Assembly (NCBI RefSeq): GCF_017916275.1
Contig: NZ_JAFMST010000001.1
Coordinates: forward strand, 310,001 to 374,000
Direction: 5' to 3'
Length of the DNA: 64,000 nucleotides
Source: Rubellimicrobium arenae
Lineage (GTDB): Bacteria > Pseudomonadota > Alphaproteobacteria > Rhodobacterales > Rhodobacteraceae
The position numbers were made by a program, and so were the translations under genes. Within the stretch, counting starts at the first letter, position 1. Each line of letters opens with the position of its first letter. The notes beneath the pieces were generated by a model, which saw nothing but the letters and a program-made list of their open reading frames with translations, did not search any database and was not told where the DNA came from. Positions 1 to 11,771 of the stretch are shown piece after piece.

Positions 1-599
1 GGGCGCAATCCACGCTGTCGCGGAACTTCCAGATGGGCTTCCTGCGGCCTGTCCTGGGCCGCGGGGACGTAGAGATCGTGCTCCGCTCGGGCTCTGGGCG
101 GGAGTTGCTGGACGCGCTCCACGCGCTGTCGCTGGACGTCGTGCTGACCAACGCCCCGCCAGCCGGAGAAAGCCCTCTCCTGATCCACAAGATCGCTGAC
201 CAGACGGTGAGCCTCTTTGGCACGCCGGCGCGGGTCGCGCATGGTTCGCTGCGGGACGTTCTCATGGCCGAGCCGGTGATCCTGCCAACCGAGAGCTCGA
301 TCCGCACGGGATTCGACAGCCTCGTCGCACGGCTGGAGGTGCGCCCTCGAATCGCCGCGGAGGTGGACGACATGGCTATGGTGCGCCTGCTCGCGCGCGA
401 GGACGCGGGGCTGGCTGTCGTTCCGGCGGTGGTTCTCGCCGATGAGCTGGGGGCCGGCCTTCTCGCGGAGGCGCCGTTCCCACTCGGCATCTCTGAGCCG
501 TTCTACGCGGTCACCGTGGAGCGGCGGTTCCCGAACCCGCTGGTGCAGGCGCTGATCGATGCGTCGCGGCCGGCAGAGGCAGGCATCCTCGGCGGGTAG
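1..599 (+). CDS. LysR-family regulator, C-terminal part (5' end outside window)
   Basis: The frame is open from the first bases (codons start at position 3), so the N-terminal HTH lies upstream of the window. What remains is about 199 residues of a LysR substrate-binding domain. It opens with the STLSRNFQ segment that in NhaR-like LysR proteins follows the linker, runs through alternating beta/alpha elements of the periplasmic-binding fold, and ends at a TAG at 597-599. The resemblance to NhaR (activator of Na+/H+ antiporters) is by eye only. An nhaA gene lies 14 kb downstream but is not adjacent, so no target is inferred. The 208 bases after it (600-807) hold no gene I can recognise. Confidence 0.8.
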   Translation, partial: AQSTLSRNFQMGFLRPVLGRGDVEIVLRSGSGRELLDALHALSLDVVLTNAPPAGESPLLIHKIADQTVSLFGTPARVAHGSLRDVLMAEPVILPTESSIRTGFDSLVARLEVRPRIAAEVDDMAMVRLLAREDAGLAVVPAVVLADELGAGLLAEAPFPLGISEPFYAVTVERRFPNPLVQALIDASRPAEAGILGG

Positions 600-807
600 C
601 CAGATGCCCGTTGCCCAACTGTCGCACCACGTCCCAGCAACTGTGTGCGACCTATGAGAACACCTGACGGAACCGTTCGACCTGGTCGAGGCGGTTGAGG
701 GCGCAGCCGATCCGCGAGGGCCTCCTGGAAATCGGCGCGCCGCTCGTGAGCCGGATATCCGGCCGACGGAAGCGGTTGGCCCAGGCGAGCGTCGCCTCGG
801 GCGCGCC

Positions 808-2490
808 TTAGGCTGCGCGGCCCGCCCGGGTGAAATGGGCGTCCAACTCGTCCTGGCCCGGGCCCATCTCGAGGGCAAAGCCCACCGGGCGCGTCGGTCG
901 GCGGGCGCTGGATCGTGCAGCGACCTTTGCCGGTGCAACCGGGGCCGGAGCGGCTGCGACCACGTCCCCGTCGGCGGTGCGGAAGAACGCCACGGTGGCG
1001 CGCAGCGCATCAGCCTGCTGGGCCAGTTGCTCGGCGGTGGTCGAGACCTGCTCGGAGGCGGCGCTGTTCTGCTGCGTGACCTCGTTGAGCTGTATGATGG
1101 CCGTGTTCACCTGCGCGGCTCCGGTGGCCAGCTCCTGGTTGGCATTGGCGATCTGCGCCACCAGATCGGCCGTGCGCTCGATCTCGGGCAGGAGCGCCTC
1201 CAGGCTCTCGCCGGCGGCCGTGGCCTCGCGCAGCGTCTGCCCGGACAGCTGGCTCACCTGGCCCGCAGCCGTTTGGCTGCGCTCGGCAAGCTTTCGCACC
1301 TCGGAGGCAACCACGGCAAAGCCGCGCCCGTGCTCGCCCGCGCGGGCTGCCTCCACAGCCGCGTTGAGCGCCAGCAGGTCGGTCTGGCGCGCGATCTCCT
1401 GGATGATGAGGACCTGCTCGGCCACCGTCTTCATGGCGGCCATGGCGCGGCCCGTGGTCTCGCCCACCGTCCGGGCCCGCTCGGCCGAGGAGCGGGCGAT
1501 GGCCTCGGTCTCCTGGGCGCTGTGGGCCGTCTGCTTGATGTTGGCCGCCATCTGCTCGACGGAGGCGGACGCCTCCTCGGTGGAGGACGCCTGCTCGGTC
1601 GCACCCTGGCTCAGCTGGGTGGATGTGGCCGCCATCTCCACCGCGCCGCTCGCCACCTGGCGGGCGTTGTCGCCGGCCTCCGAGGCCACCTCGCGCAGCC
1701 GTTCCACCATGCCGTTCAGCGCCTGGCAAACCTGGCCCACCTCGTCGCGCGAGGTCACGTCGACCGTCGTGCGCAGGTCGCCCGACGAGACGGCCTCGGC
1801 CAGACGCGCGGCCCCGCTCAGGTTCCGGCGCAGGCGAGCGCCATAGAACAGCACCAGCGCCAGCGCCAATGCCACGAACAGAATGGAAAGCCCGGCGGTG
1901 CCCAGCGCGATGGTCCGGGACAGGTCCAGGGCTTCGGCCGTCAACCGGGAGGCCTCCTGCTCCTGGTATGTCGTCAGCTGTCCCAGAGCCTCGCGGAAGG
2001 GCTTGGTCTGCGCGTAGTACACGTCATCAAGGAGCCTGCGGGCCGCGCCCTGATCGTGCGATTTCACGATGGACTGAAGCTGCCCGGCGGCATTGTCGGC
2101 GTCAGCCTTGTAGCCGACGGCGTCGGCCACCATGCGCTTTTCATCCTCGGTCAGGTAGGTCGCGGCATAGGCGTCCCAATCCGACGAACCTTGCTGGAGC
2201 GCCGCTGCGATCTTCTGATCGGCCATCTCCCAGGTCATGTCGCCGTCCAAGGCTTCCTTGAGAGCCAGCGGCATCTCGACGGCGTAACTGTCGTGGACAT
2301 GCTTGAGCTCGACCATGGGCATGACACGATCCTCCTGGATCGATCGCATGCGTGCCGTGATCGCATTGCTGCCGAAATGGCCGACAACAGAGATGATCAC
2401 CATGGCCACCACCGTAGTGGATTGGATCATCAACATCCTTGCCGAGACGCTTTGGAATAGGCTTCGGCCGTGTGGGGTTGCGCTGCGCAA
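808..2490 (-). CDS. Methyl-accepting chemotaxis protein
   Basis: Inner-membrane chemoreceptor of 560 residues that signals to CheA/CheW. Layout: transmembrane helix 1 at about residues 19-40, a periplasmic four-helix-bundle sensor (about 41-190), transmembrane helix 2 (about 193-217), HAMP (about 218-269), then the coiled-coil signalling domain (about 290-495). The invariant hairpin tip ([20 protein letters not shown]) is at about 368-387. The reading frame opens at a TTG preceded on the minus strand by GGAGA. The first ATG (2436) would cut into the first membrane helix, so TTG is preferred. The C-terminal tail is Ala/Pro-rich and has no recognisable NWETF-type CheR tether. No other chemotaxis gene is nearby. 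Confidence 0.93.
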   Translation of the reverse strand: MRSATPHGRSLFQSVSARMLMIQSTTVVAMVIISVVGHFGSNAITARMRSIQEDRVMPMVELKHVHDSYAVEMPLALKEALDGDMTWEMADQKIAAALQQGSSDWDAYAATYLTEDEKRMVADAVGYKADADNAAGQLQSIVKSHDQGAARRLLDDVYYAQTKPFREALGQLTTYQEQEASRLTAEALDLSRTIALGTAGLSILFVALALALVLFYGARLRRNLSGAARLAEAVSSGDLRTTVDVTSRDEVGQVCQALNGMVERLREVASEAGDNARQVASGAVEMAATSTQLSQGATEQASSTEEASASVEQMAANIKQTAHSAQETEAIARSSAERARTVGETTGRAMAAMKTVAEQVLIIQEIARQTDLLALNAAVEAARAGEHGRGFAVVASEVRKLAERSQTAAGQVSQLSGQTLREATAAGESLEALLPEIERTADLVAQIANANQELATGAAQVNTAIIQLNEVTQQNSAASEQVSTTAEQLAQQADALRATVAFFRTADGDVVAAAPAPVAPAKVAARSSARRPTRPVGFALEMGPGQDELDAHFTRAGRAA

Positions 2491-3283
2491 GTCTGATTTC
2501 TCCGTCGGCGTCCGAGCCGATCCTGCTGAGTGGAGTTCAGCCGGTGGTCACGACGTCGCGAGAGGCGAATCGCTATCGTCGCCTGCAATGCAGCTTTGAG
2601 ATCCGGCCGAATGGCTCAGCCAGATTTGCAAAGAAGTTCTAATGAAGAGCTAAGGACGACGCCCTGAAAGGCAGGATGCTTAATTTCCAATCAACAGGAG
2701 AATTGATCGAAAAGGAACGGGCGCCATCGCTGGCGGTCGCGCCGTGGCGGGTTTGCTGACCGGCGAACTTATCGGGCGCCTTGGGCCACGGATGACGGAT
2801 CGAGCCTGCGGGTTCATTGTGCTCCCCTGGACGATGTCGGACTTCGCGGGCCCGCTGCCAGTCCGCTCGGCATGGCTCGGAGATGGTCCGCAGGGCGTTC
2901 GGGTGCGTGTGGGATGCCGCGCCGCCAGGGAAGATCGTGCCTAGCCGCCAGCCTTGCATCCGAACCCGGGCCTTCGTCGTCAGGTCGGCGAACCGTGGAG
3001 ACGATGGAGAGGGCGGTGCGTGCAGGAAGTCCGGGGCTGACCGCCTTTGCAGGCCAACCCGGCGGAGGGCCGTTCGGCCCTTCCTTGAGGCATGGCCAAC
3101 CGTCAGGGGTGACCCCGGGGGCTGACAACCTGCGGTGGCCCAGTGCGCATGGACGGGGCTTGCGGCCGTTCCGTTCCCCGGGCGCGAGCCGGGCTCAGCG
3201 GTCTCGATCTTGTTCGAAGGTCGAGCGTGATCCCGGTTGCGGGTAGCCCGAGAACTGGACGGAGCCCCTTGCGCGGCGTCCCC
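2491..3283. other. Gene-free stretch between chemoreceptor and amine oxidase operon
   Basis: About 790 bases with only short, low-quality frames on both strands, Arg/Pro/Gly-rich as expected of shadows. The right part lies downstream of the minus-strand amine oxidase operon. It holds one imperfect hairpin (3064-3071 with 3076-3084, one bulged base) that could end that transcript, but it has no T-tract. The left part should carry the chemoreceptor promoter, which I cannot locate. Confidence 0.5.
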
Positions 3284-5074
<1,791 letters not shown>

Positions 5075-5088
<14 letters not shown>

Positions 5089-5476
5089 CGGTCGAATCCC
5101 CCATGGTCAGCACCATCCGGAACGTGGCGTCGCCGGATCTCATTCTGTCATAGGCCGTCTGGGCGCGCTCCAGGGGCAGCACGTCGATCAGGGGCCGCAC
5201 GCCGGTCAGCACGCTGAAGTCGACCGTGCGCTCGCTCTCGTAGGGCGAGCCGGTGATCGAGCCGACCCTCCCGCGCTCGCCGCCCACCACCGCATGGTCC
5301 GGGACCCAGCGAGCCGCCGGATCGGCCTTCTCGATGTTGCTCGCGTCGGCGTCGCAGATGCCGCAGGCCTCGACCGCGATCAGGATCTCGCCCGGCGCGG
5401 GACGGGGCACGGGCCGCTCGACGATCTCGAACCGGCCGGGTGCCGCCACCTGCATGGCATGATACGTCGCCCTCAT
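5075..5476 (-). pseudogene. Alcohol dehydrogenase remnant with internal in-frame deletion
   Basis: The 133-residue frame begins like a zinc-dependent medium-chain alcohol dehydrogenase: the GroES-like start, then EILIAVEACGICDADA where the catalytic-zinc Cys sits. It then jumps after HAVVGG straight to the extreme C-terminus of the same family (TVDFSVLTGVRPLIDVLPLE, then FRMVLTMG). The whole Rossmann coenzyme domain, roughly 200 residues in a 340-residue enzyme, is missing, without loss of frame. The start (ATG at 5476) overlaps the aminotransferase stop as TGATG, and the end overlaps the cupin gene by 14 nt, so operon coupling is preserved. It cannot bind NAD(P) and is most likely non-functional as an enzyme. 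Confidence 0.8.
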
Positions 5477-6702
5477 GCCGCCTGCTCCCGCCGGGGCCGC
5501 AGAGCCCCAATGGCGCAGGTCAATCGGGCGATCGCCTCGTCCAAGGTCGCTCGGGGGCAGCCCAAGTTGATGCGCATGTACCCCTCCCCTTCGGGCCCGA
5601 ACTTCTGACCCTTGTCGAGCCAGAGACGGGCCTGGGTCAGCATGAACCTGTTCAGGTCCTCGGCGTCCAGGCCGAGCCCCCGGCAGTCCATCCAGGCCAG
5701 ATAGAGCGAGTCCGCCGGCAGCACGCGGAGGCCGGCGTTCAGGCCGCTGACCGCCGCCGCGAAGTGGGCATGGTTCGCCCGCACGTAAGGGAGAAGCTCC
5801 TCGAGCCAGGGCTCGCCGTGGGTGTAGGCGGCCTCGGCGGCGACAAGGCCCATGACGTTCACCAGCGGGGCCATGTTGCGGTCCTGCTGGCGCCGGAACC
5901 CCTCCCGCAGCCGCCGGTCCGGGATGAAGATGTTCGCGCATTGCAGCCCCGGCAGGTTGAAGGTCTTGCTGGGCGCGGTGCAGGTGATGCTGTTCCGGGC
6001 AAACCCCTCGCCCAGGCTGGCGAAGGGCACGTGCCGCAGTTCCGGGGCCATGATGAGGTCCTGATGGATCTCGTCCGAGACAACCAGGACGCCATGCCGG
6101 GCGCAGATCTCGCCCATGCTGCGCAGCTCGGCCTCGGTCCAGACGGTGCCGGTCGGGTTGTGCGGATGGCTCAGGAGGAAGATCCGGGTGTTCGGGCGGA
6201 TCGCCGCCTCGAACGCCGCCTCGTCGTAACGGTAGCCGCTCTCGGTCCGCACCAGCGGCGCAGGGTGGGGGATGCGGCCGTTCAGCAGCGCGTCGTCGCG
6301 GAAGTGCCCATAGACCGGCGGCTGGATCAGCACGCCGTCGCCGGGGCCGGAAAAGGCCTGAAGGATGATCTTGATCGCCGTGATGACGCCCGAGGTCTGG
6401 ACGACCCACTCGGGCGCGACCTCCCAGCCAAAGCGCCGCGCCTGCCAGCCGACCACGGCCGCGACGCAACTGGCCGGGCTGCCGTTCGGGTAGCCGAAGA
6501 CGCCCTGCCGTGAGGCCTCCACCAGCGCGTCGATCACCGGCTGCGGCGCGCGGAAGTCCATGTCGGCCACCCACATCGGCAGCGGATCGGCGGCAGCCTC
6601 GTCCGGGGCGAGCATCGCCTTCGCGCCATCCCACTTCATGGAATGCGACGTGCGGCGGTCGATCACCTCGTCGAAGCAGTTCAGGTGGCCGGCAACGTTC
6701 AT
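5473..6702 (-). CDS. PatB/MalY-type PLP aminotransferase or C-S lyase
   Basis: Fold-type I PLP enzyme of about 409 residues, of the PatB/MalY branch (cystathionine beta-lyase-like). Visible marks: the N-terminal DRRTSHSMKWD segment typical of the branch, LSHPHNPTGTVW, the PLP-contacting VVSDEIHQDL, and the Schiff-base lysine in TAPSKTFNLPGLQ. The C-terminal RINLGCP replaces the RINxA.. signature. Start chosen at the ATG at 6702 (MNVAGHLN) because homologues begin near there; the frame extends 10 codons further to 6732. First gene of the minus-strand operon, divergent from a MetR-like regulator. This suggests a role in sulphur amino acid or amino-donor metabolism (inference). Confidence 0.86.
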   Translation of the reverse strand: MNVAGHLNCFDEVIDRRTSHSMKWDGAKAMLAPDEAAADPLPMWVADMDFRAPQPVIDALVEASRQGVFGYPNGSPASCVAAVVGWQARRFGWEVAPEWVVQTSGVITAIKIILQAFSGPGDGVLIQPPVYGHFRDDALLNGRIPHPAPLVRTESGYRYDEAAFEAAIRPNTRIFLLSHPHNPTGTVWTEAELRSMGEICARHGVLVVSDEIHQDLIMAPELRHVPFASLGEGFARNSITCTAPSKTFNLPGLQCANIFIPDRRLREGFRRQQDRNMAPLVNVMGLVAAEAAYTHGEPWLEELLPYVRANHAHFAAAVSGLNAGLRVLPADSLYLAWMDCRGLGLDAEDLNRFMLTQARLWLDKGQKFGPEGEGYMRINLGCPRATLDEAIARLTCAIGALRPRREQAA

Positions 6703-6787
6703 CGGGAACCTCGGTGGGGCCGGAGGCGGCAAGGGGACGTTGACCCGGGCCTACCAGAGGTCCAGCATGAGCAGAAATGGCATGATC

Positions 6788-6801
6788 TCATGCATGCATG
6801 A
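6788..6801. promoter_or_regulatory. 14-bp perfect palindrome, likely LysR operator
   Basis: TCATGCATGCATGA reads identically on both strands. It lies in the divergent gap between the aminotransferase operon (start 6702) and the LysR regulator (start 6814). LysR regulators usually bind interrupted dyads just upstream of themselves and activate the divergent gene, so this is the best operator candidate. The functional role is inferred. Confidence 0.5.
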
Positions 6802-6813
6802 AGGATGTGCATA

Positions 6814-7701
6814 ATGCTCGACCGTCAGCATCTGGCCCTGATCCGGGAGGTCAGCCGCGCAGGAAGCGTGACGGCCGCCGCCGACCGCCTGAACCTGAGC
6901 CAGTCCGCGATCAGCCATGCCATCGCGAAGCTGGAGGACCGCCATCAGGTCCGGGTCTGGCGCAAGAAGGGCCGGAGCCTGGAGCTCACGCAGGCTGGCG
7001 CGTATCTCCTCGACTTGGCCGAGCGCCTCCTGCCCGAGCTCGAGCACGCCGAGCGCGTGCTGGCCGACATCGCGCGCGGACGACGGGGCGCGTTGCGGAT
7101 CGGCATGGAATGCCATCCTTGCGAGAAGTGGCTGATGCGGGTGACCGCGCCCTATCTGGCCGCCTGGCCTGACGTGGATCTCGAGGTTCGGTCGGCCTTC
7201 CGCTTCGATGGCGTGGCCGCCCTCCAGAACCACGAGATCGACGTGCTCGTCACGCCCGACCCGGTGGCGGGGCCGGATCTGCACTTTGCGCCGGTGTTCG
7301 ACTACGAACTGAGGCTGGCGGTCCGCAGCGATCATCCGCTGGCCGGACGATCCTTCGTCGAGCCATCGGACCTGACCGGAGAGGATCTGCTCACCGTGCC
7401 GGTCCCGATCGAGCGGCTCGACATCTATACGCGCTTCCTGATCCCCGCCGCCTGCCGCCCCGGACGCCGGGTGCCGGTCGAAAGCCTCGACCTGATGCTC
7501 CAGCTGGTCGTGGCCGGGCGCGGCGTGAGCGTGCTGCCGGACTGGCTCCTGCGAGAGATGGCGGTGGGGATGCCCATCGCCACGCTCGGCATCGGAGCGG
7601 GGGGACTCCAGAAGAGCATCAACGTCGGCCTGCGCCGGTCTGACCTCGGGACGGACTACGTGGCCGGCTTTCTCGCTGTTGCTGGTGAGGTGCGTCCCTG
7701 A
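6814..7701 (+). CDS. LysR-family regulator, MetR-like
   Basis: A 295-residue transcription factor. The N-terminal winged HTH (about residues 1-62: LIREVSRAGSVTAAADRLNL, then SQSAISHAIAKLE) closely follows MetR, the homocysteine-responsive activator, in its serine-rich recognition helix. The effector-binding domain occupies about 90-295. Start at the ATG at 6814 fits the family; an ATG at 6805 is three codons upstream in frame. Divergent transcription from the PatB/MalY-type operon and the palindrome between them suggest it controls that operon. Whether homocysteine is the effector cannot be read from the sequence. Confidence 0.88.
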   Translation: MLDRQHLALIREVSRAGSVTAAADRLNLSQSAISHAIAKLEDRHQVRVWRKKGRSLELTQAGAYLLDLAERLLPELEHAERVLADIARGRRGALRIGMECHPCEKWLMRVTAPYLAAWPDVDLEVRSAFRFDGVAALQNHEIDVLVTPDPVAGPDLHFAPVFDYELRLAVRSDHPLAGRSFVEPSDLTGEDLLTVPVPIERLDIYTRFLIPAACRPGRRVPVESLDLMLQLVVAGRGVSVLPDWLLREMAVGMPIATLGIGAGGLQKSINVGLRRSDLGTDYVAGFLAVAGEVRP

Positions 7702-9149
7702 CTCCAGGGTGCCCGCTGGGCGGGGCTGGCGCCCTTGGCCGCTGCGTCGGAGACGTGGCGTGCCCCAGGCACGGCGGCCCGACGTTTGGTCCTGAGAGCC
7801 CCGGCGTCTCGGTGGAACTTGGAATGTGGCAGTTCCGACCGAGTCCGACATCACCTTGGCGCGAGGGGCCGGGCTGCTGTGCTGGCCGTCGTCGGGCTTG
7901 CGGCCGATGCTGCCGCCCGGACGCGCTTGGGGCCGGTACGTGGGAGTGCTGTGGCGTGAGATGCCCGAGACCGCGCGTCCAGGGTGGGAAGGGCGTCATT
8001 GCGGGCGGGCGCGAGGGCGCGGGTCCAATCGGCCGAATCGATCTCACGAAAGGCCACGGCATGCCGGCCCAGGCCAATGGCCGGGCTGTTGAAAGCCTGT
8101 CGCACGCCCTGCGGTGCGGCGGGTCGAGAGCCCTATCAGAAATGCCCACCCGCAGGGAACATCGCGCCTCACCCCTGGTTAGGTGGGCTTGGTCCGCTGT
8201 TCAGTGAAGGGCTGGGTTGTGACAAGGTACGACGCCGCCCCGGGCTGGCCCAGGGCGACAGCGAGATGGCCCGCCGCCCTCGTGATCACGCCTGGGCGGC
8301 CACTCGGCTTGGACGAGTGCGGGTTGGTGGCGGAGCCTGCGCCCCGCCGTGGACCTGACGCGTGCCAGAGGCTATCCCATCATGCTGGCCCGGTAGGGCG
8401 GGGTTCGGCCAAGACGACAACGCTCCTCCTTCCGCTCGCGAGAGCCAAGGCCCCCGGCGTCCTCGGCCAGCTGATTTGCAATTGCCCCGTCCATTCCCGC
8501 GCGGACGCGGGCGAGGCGATGACCGTGGAGGACAGGCACAGGGTGCCGGACCCCGACAGGCGCGCGGAGGCAGCGTGGTTCACCGGCCCCTTCGGCCCGG
8601 CGCGGGACCGGGCGGACGCGGCGGCTGGGGTCATGGCGGTTGTGTTCGCGGCGACCGAGAGGGTGCCCGCCCTGCGCGAACGTGAGGAGCGCCTGGCCTT
8701 CCGCGTTTGGGCTAGGCACTGCGCGCGCTTGCGGGATCCGTCGGGTTCCCGGGCGTTGTCAGCGGGGATGTCGGAGGCCGCGTCCGTGCTGGCCGATATG
8801 GCCATATCAGGACATGCCGACGTGCCTCGCGCTGCCCGGCGTGAGGGACGGATGGACGTCATTCGCAACCTTGGGCCCGGCGCGGACGGCGTGCAGCGGC
8901 TGCGGGTCGACCGTCGCGCGATCGGGGTGGCCGTCCCCAGGCCGGAGCCCAACGGTCTCCGCGCGGCCCGCAGGGAGGTCCTCGTCCCACGTTGCCGCGG
9001 TCATGGGCGCGAGTTGATCGACCGTGTTGCCGCATCGGCTCGGCGCCAAGACAGATTACGCGCTCACGCCCGGGGGGGTGCGAGGCGCGCCATCACGCTG
9101 CCCATCCCGTCCACGCAGGGCGGGGGCGGCCCAGCCAGGGAGGACGCCT
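7702..9149. other. 1.4-kb stretch without a convincing gene
   Basis: The longest gap in the window. A plus-strand frame runs 8183-9157 (324 codons; internal ATG at 8519) and its stop overlaps the start of the receiver gene by 8 nt, which would suit coupling. However, its translation is Arg/Ala/Pro-rich, changes character along its length, has no ribosome site and no recognisable domain. Only the middle (about 8519-8830) has protein-like composition. A 14-bp palindrome (8795-8808) sits inside it. I treat the region as unassigned, possibly the decayed remains of a gene. Confidence 0.4.
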
Positions 9150-9530
9150 ATGCCTGAGATGGAATCGCCGAGCGCAGGCTGGGCCGCGTCCCCGTTCCGG
9201 GGTCGTCGCGTGCTCGTCGTGGAGGACGAGTACATCCTGGCCAAGGACCTGCGCGAGGAGCTGGAGCGCGAGGGCGCCGAGATCCTCGGTCCGGTCCCCA
9301 CGGTGGCCGAGGCCCTTGACCTGCTGAAGAGCGGTCCTCCGCCTTCCATGGCCATCCTCGACATCAATCTCCAGGGCCAGATGGCCTGGCCCGTGGCCGA
9401 CCGGCTGCGCGACATGGGCGTGCCGTTCATCTTCGCGACCGGCTACGAGGCCGCCGCCATCCCGCCCGCCTACGCCGGCGTCCCCCGGGCCGAGAAGCCC
9501 GTCGCCGTACGCGACCTCCGCCCTGTCTGA
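9150..9530 (+). CDS. Single-domain response regulator, FATGY type
   Basis: Stand-alone receiver of 126 residues with no output domain. It shows the acidic pair in VLVVEDEY, the phospho-acceptor Asp in AILDINLQGQ, the signature PFIFATGYEA and the KP motif (EKPVAVRDL). The FATGY sequence marks the 'FAT GUY' receivers, described in alphaproteobacteria as phospho-relay partners of HWE/HisKA2 kinases in the general stress response. AGGGAGGA precedes the ATG with good spacing; the ATG is at residue 43 of a longer open frame. The protein stops a few residues after the KP motif, so the last helix is shorter than usual, perhaps from a late frameshift. No kinase is adjacent. Confidence 0.85.
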   Translation: MPEMESPSAGWAASPFRGRRVLVVEDEYILAKDLREELEREGAEILGPVPTVAEALDLLKSGPPPSMAILDINLQGQMAWPVADRLRDMGVPFIFATGYEAAAIPPAYAGVPRAEKPVAVRDLRPV

Positions 9531-10143
9531 GAATGGGGCAGGGCGCCGGGCCGGGACCTGAGCATAAGCCCCGGCATCCTGACGGACTCCCGACGCTGGT
9601 GCCGCACGCGTGCCACGCCCGGCCACATGATGGGAGGGGACCGCCCTTCCCTCCAGGGGGATGCCGGCCAGCTGCGGCCTTGCAGGATCCTGACGGATCA
9701 GTTCGTGCGAGGCGCCCCCGGCAGGCTTTCAGCCCCACGGTCTCGTCGACAGGTCGTGCCGCGTCGCGGATCGGGGCGGAGAGTTCCGGCGCGCCGTGTT
9801 CCCGCCTGACCCGACCTGGGTGAACGCACCTTTGTTCATGCCGACCCCTGGCGGTTGTCAGTTCGCCGCCTTCGCTCTCCCGATCCGGCCCACCGTGGTT
9901 TCACGGTGCCTGCCGATGGCCCGGAGGCGCTCGGGCCAGCCGGGGGCGTCCTCTGCGCATCGAAGGCTGCGGCGACTGAGGTCCGACCTGTCAGGACGGT
10001 CGCGCGGGAAGGCGGCTCTGCGCGGTCCGGCGGGTTCCGAGTGCTGTGTCGTTCGAGGTTGACGGCCATGGCGACTTGCAAAATTCGCACGGGAACACAG
10101 GTGCCGTTGTCACACAGGCGTGTCTCATCTTGGAGCCGGTCAC
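9531..10143. other. Gap between receiver and aldo/keto reductase
   Basis: About 610 bases. Frames here are short and of shadow composition. I see no clear promoter, hairpin or RNA gene. Confidence 0.4.
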
Positions 10144-11016
10144 ATGAACATCCCATCCGCCGCCCCCTCGGGCGTCTTCAAGATCGGCAACGAGATCCCG
10201 GTCCATCGGCTGGGCTTTGGGGCCATGCGGATCACCGGCCCGGGCATCTGGGGCGAGCCCAAGGACCGCGGGGAAGCCTTGCGGGTCCTGCGCCGCCTGC
10301 CCGAGCTGGGCGTCAACTTCATCGACACGGCCGATTCCTACGGACCCTTCGTGAGCGAGGATCTCATCGCCGAGGCGCTTGCGCCATATCCGGACATGCT
10401 GATCGCCACCAAGGGCGGTCTGACCCGGACCGGCCCGAACGTGTGGCCGCCGGTCGGGCGGCCCGAATATCTTCGCCAATGCGTGCTGATGAGCCTGCGC
10501 CGCCTCAGGCAGGAGCGGATCGGCCTTTGGCAGCTGCATCGCATCGATCCCAAGGTGCCGCGTGACGAGCAGTTCGGGGTCATTGCGGACATGATCGGCG
10601 AAGGGCTGATCGCCCATGCGGGCCTGAGCGAATGCGGCGTCGAGGACATCGAGGCGGCGCGGAAGGTGTTCCCCGTCGCCACGGTGCAGAACCGCTACAA
10701 TCTGGCGGACCGGGGCAGCGAGGCGGTCCTCGATTACTGCGAACGCGAGGGGATCGGCTTCATTCCGTGGTTCCCGCTGGCGGCGGGCGATCTCGCGCGG
10801 CCCGGCGGCGCCCTTGACACCATCGTCCGACGGCTGGGCGCGACGCCCAGTCAGGTGGCCTTGGCCTGGGTCCTCAGGCGCAGCCCCGTGATGCTGCCGA
10901 TCCCGGGAACGAGCCAGGTGGCCCACCTGGAGGACAACGTCCGCGCGGCCGGCATCGAACTCACGGACGAGGACTTCGCGGCCCTTGACCGGCAGGGCCG
11001 CGCCTCGCCGGGGTGA
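10144..11016 (+). CDS. Aldo/keto reductase
   Basis: NADPH-dependent TIM-barrel reductase of 290 residues. The catalytic tetrad is in place: Asp and Tyr in FIDTADSYG, Lys in LIATKGG, His in LWQLHRID. The NADP-binding end reads [15 protein letters not shown]. Start at the ATG at 10144, preceded by GGAG, rather than an upstream ATG at 10120 that adds eight unrelated residues. It resembles the small oxidoreductases often annotated as general-stress or pyridoxal-type reductases. It stands alone; no partner gene suggests its substrate. Confidence 0.9.
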   Translation: MNIPSAAPSGVFKIGNEIPVHRLGFGAMRITGPGIWGEPKDRGEALRVLRRLPELGVNFIDTADSYGPFVSEDLIAEALAPYPDMLIATKGGLTRTGPNVWPPVGRPEYLRQCVLMSLRRLRQERIGLWQLHRIDPKVPRDEQFGVIADMIGEGLIAHAGLSECGVEDIEAARKVFPVATVQNRYNLADRGSEAVLDYCEREGIGFIPWFPLAAGDLARPGGALDTIVRRLGATPSQVALAWVLRRSPVMLPIPGTSQVAHLEDNVRAAGIELTDEDFAALDRQGRASPG

Positions 11017-11384
11017 GCCGCCTCGCCGAAGGACATGCCCGAAGGGGGAGGGGCACCGGCCTAAGCAGGGCGTCGCATCGGTTGGCTCGACCGGCGATGC
11101 CGGCGAATCCAGAACGGCAACCGGTCAGTGATTCCGTCCCTTCGTGACAGGGCCGCCGATCCCGGCCACCGCGGGGCAAGAAGGGCGCAGGTTGCCGACC
11201 GGTCTGGCATGGCACTGAGGCATCTCATCGCGGCAGCCCGGATTTGCTCCTCGCTTGGCGCGAAGCTACTAGGCTCTAGGTTGCGTTTTCGTTCGGTTCG
11301 TTGTCTGCATGATCCCCACGTGCGCGGTGGGATCGTCGTTTCTGGATCGTAAGCGGCGGGATGAGATCGGGAGCGAGGCACCGA
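11017..11384. other. Upstream region of the receiver-LOV kinase pair
   Basis: About 370 bases that should hold the promoter of the light-sensing operon. An imperfect inverted repeat (GATCCCCAC around 11311 and GTGGGATC around 11327) lies about 50 nt upstream of the receiver start and could be an operator. No promoter consensus was identified. Confidence 0.35.
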
Positions 11385-11771
11385 ATGAGCGAACTGATTG
11401 GCAAACGGGTGCTGATCGTTGAGGATGAGCCCATCATTTCGATGCTGCTCGAGGACATGATCGATGATCTCGGCATGACCGTGTCGGCGCGGGCCGCGAC
11501 GCTCGCCGAGGCGCGGGAACTGGCCCGCGTGAATGTCTGCGACGCTGCCATCCTGGACATCAACCTCCGTGGCCAGATGAGCTACCCGGCCGCCGAGATC
11601 CTGGCGCTTCGGGGGGTGCCGCTGGTGTTTGTCACAGGCTACGCCCGCGACCAGGTTCCGCCCCTGCTAGCCAATGCTCCGGTGTTGCCCAAGCCCTACC
11701 AGGCGGACCAGATCGCGGCTGCGCTGGCCACCGTACTCGGCACCCGAGGGGCGCCATGCCGTCCAGCATAG
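11385..11771 (+). CDS. Single-domain response regulator upstream of LOV kinase
   Basis: Receiver-only protein of 128 residues: acidic cluster in VLIVEDEPI, phospho-acceptor Asp in AAILDINLRGQM, VFVTGYARD switch region and KPYQADQI near the end. It is close in sequence to the receiver at 9150, sharing ILDINL(R/Q)GQM, so the two look like paralogues. Start at the ATG at 11385; an in-frame ATG at 11361 is less likely. Its 3' end overlaps the LOV histidine kinase by 16 nt, so the two are translationally coupled. The arrangement recalls LovR-LovK of Caulobacter, where the receiver drains phosphate from a light-regulated kinase. Confidence 0.88.
   Translation: MSELIGKRVLIVEDEPIISMLLEDMIDDLGMTVSARAATLAEARELARVNVCDAAILDINLRGQMSYPAAEILALRGVPLVFVTGYARDQVPPLLANAPVLPKPYQADQIAAALATVLGTRGAPCRPA

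Noticed and set aside
835-2460. 541-codon plus-strand frame over the chemoreceptor
   Set aside because: Exact antisense of a clear MCP; Arg/Gly/His-rich shadow.
8795-8808. 14-bp palindrome GATATGGCCATATC as an operator
   Set aside because: It lies far from any start codon in a doubtful frame; nothing else supports a role.
8183-9157. 324-codon plus-strand frame as a gene
   Set aside because: No ribosome site, no domain, uneven composition; left as unassigned.
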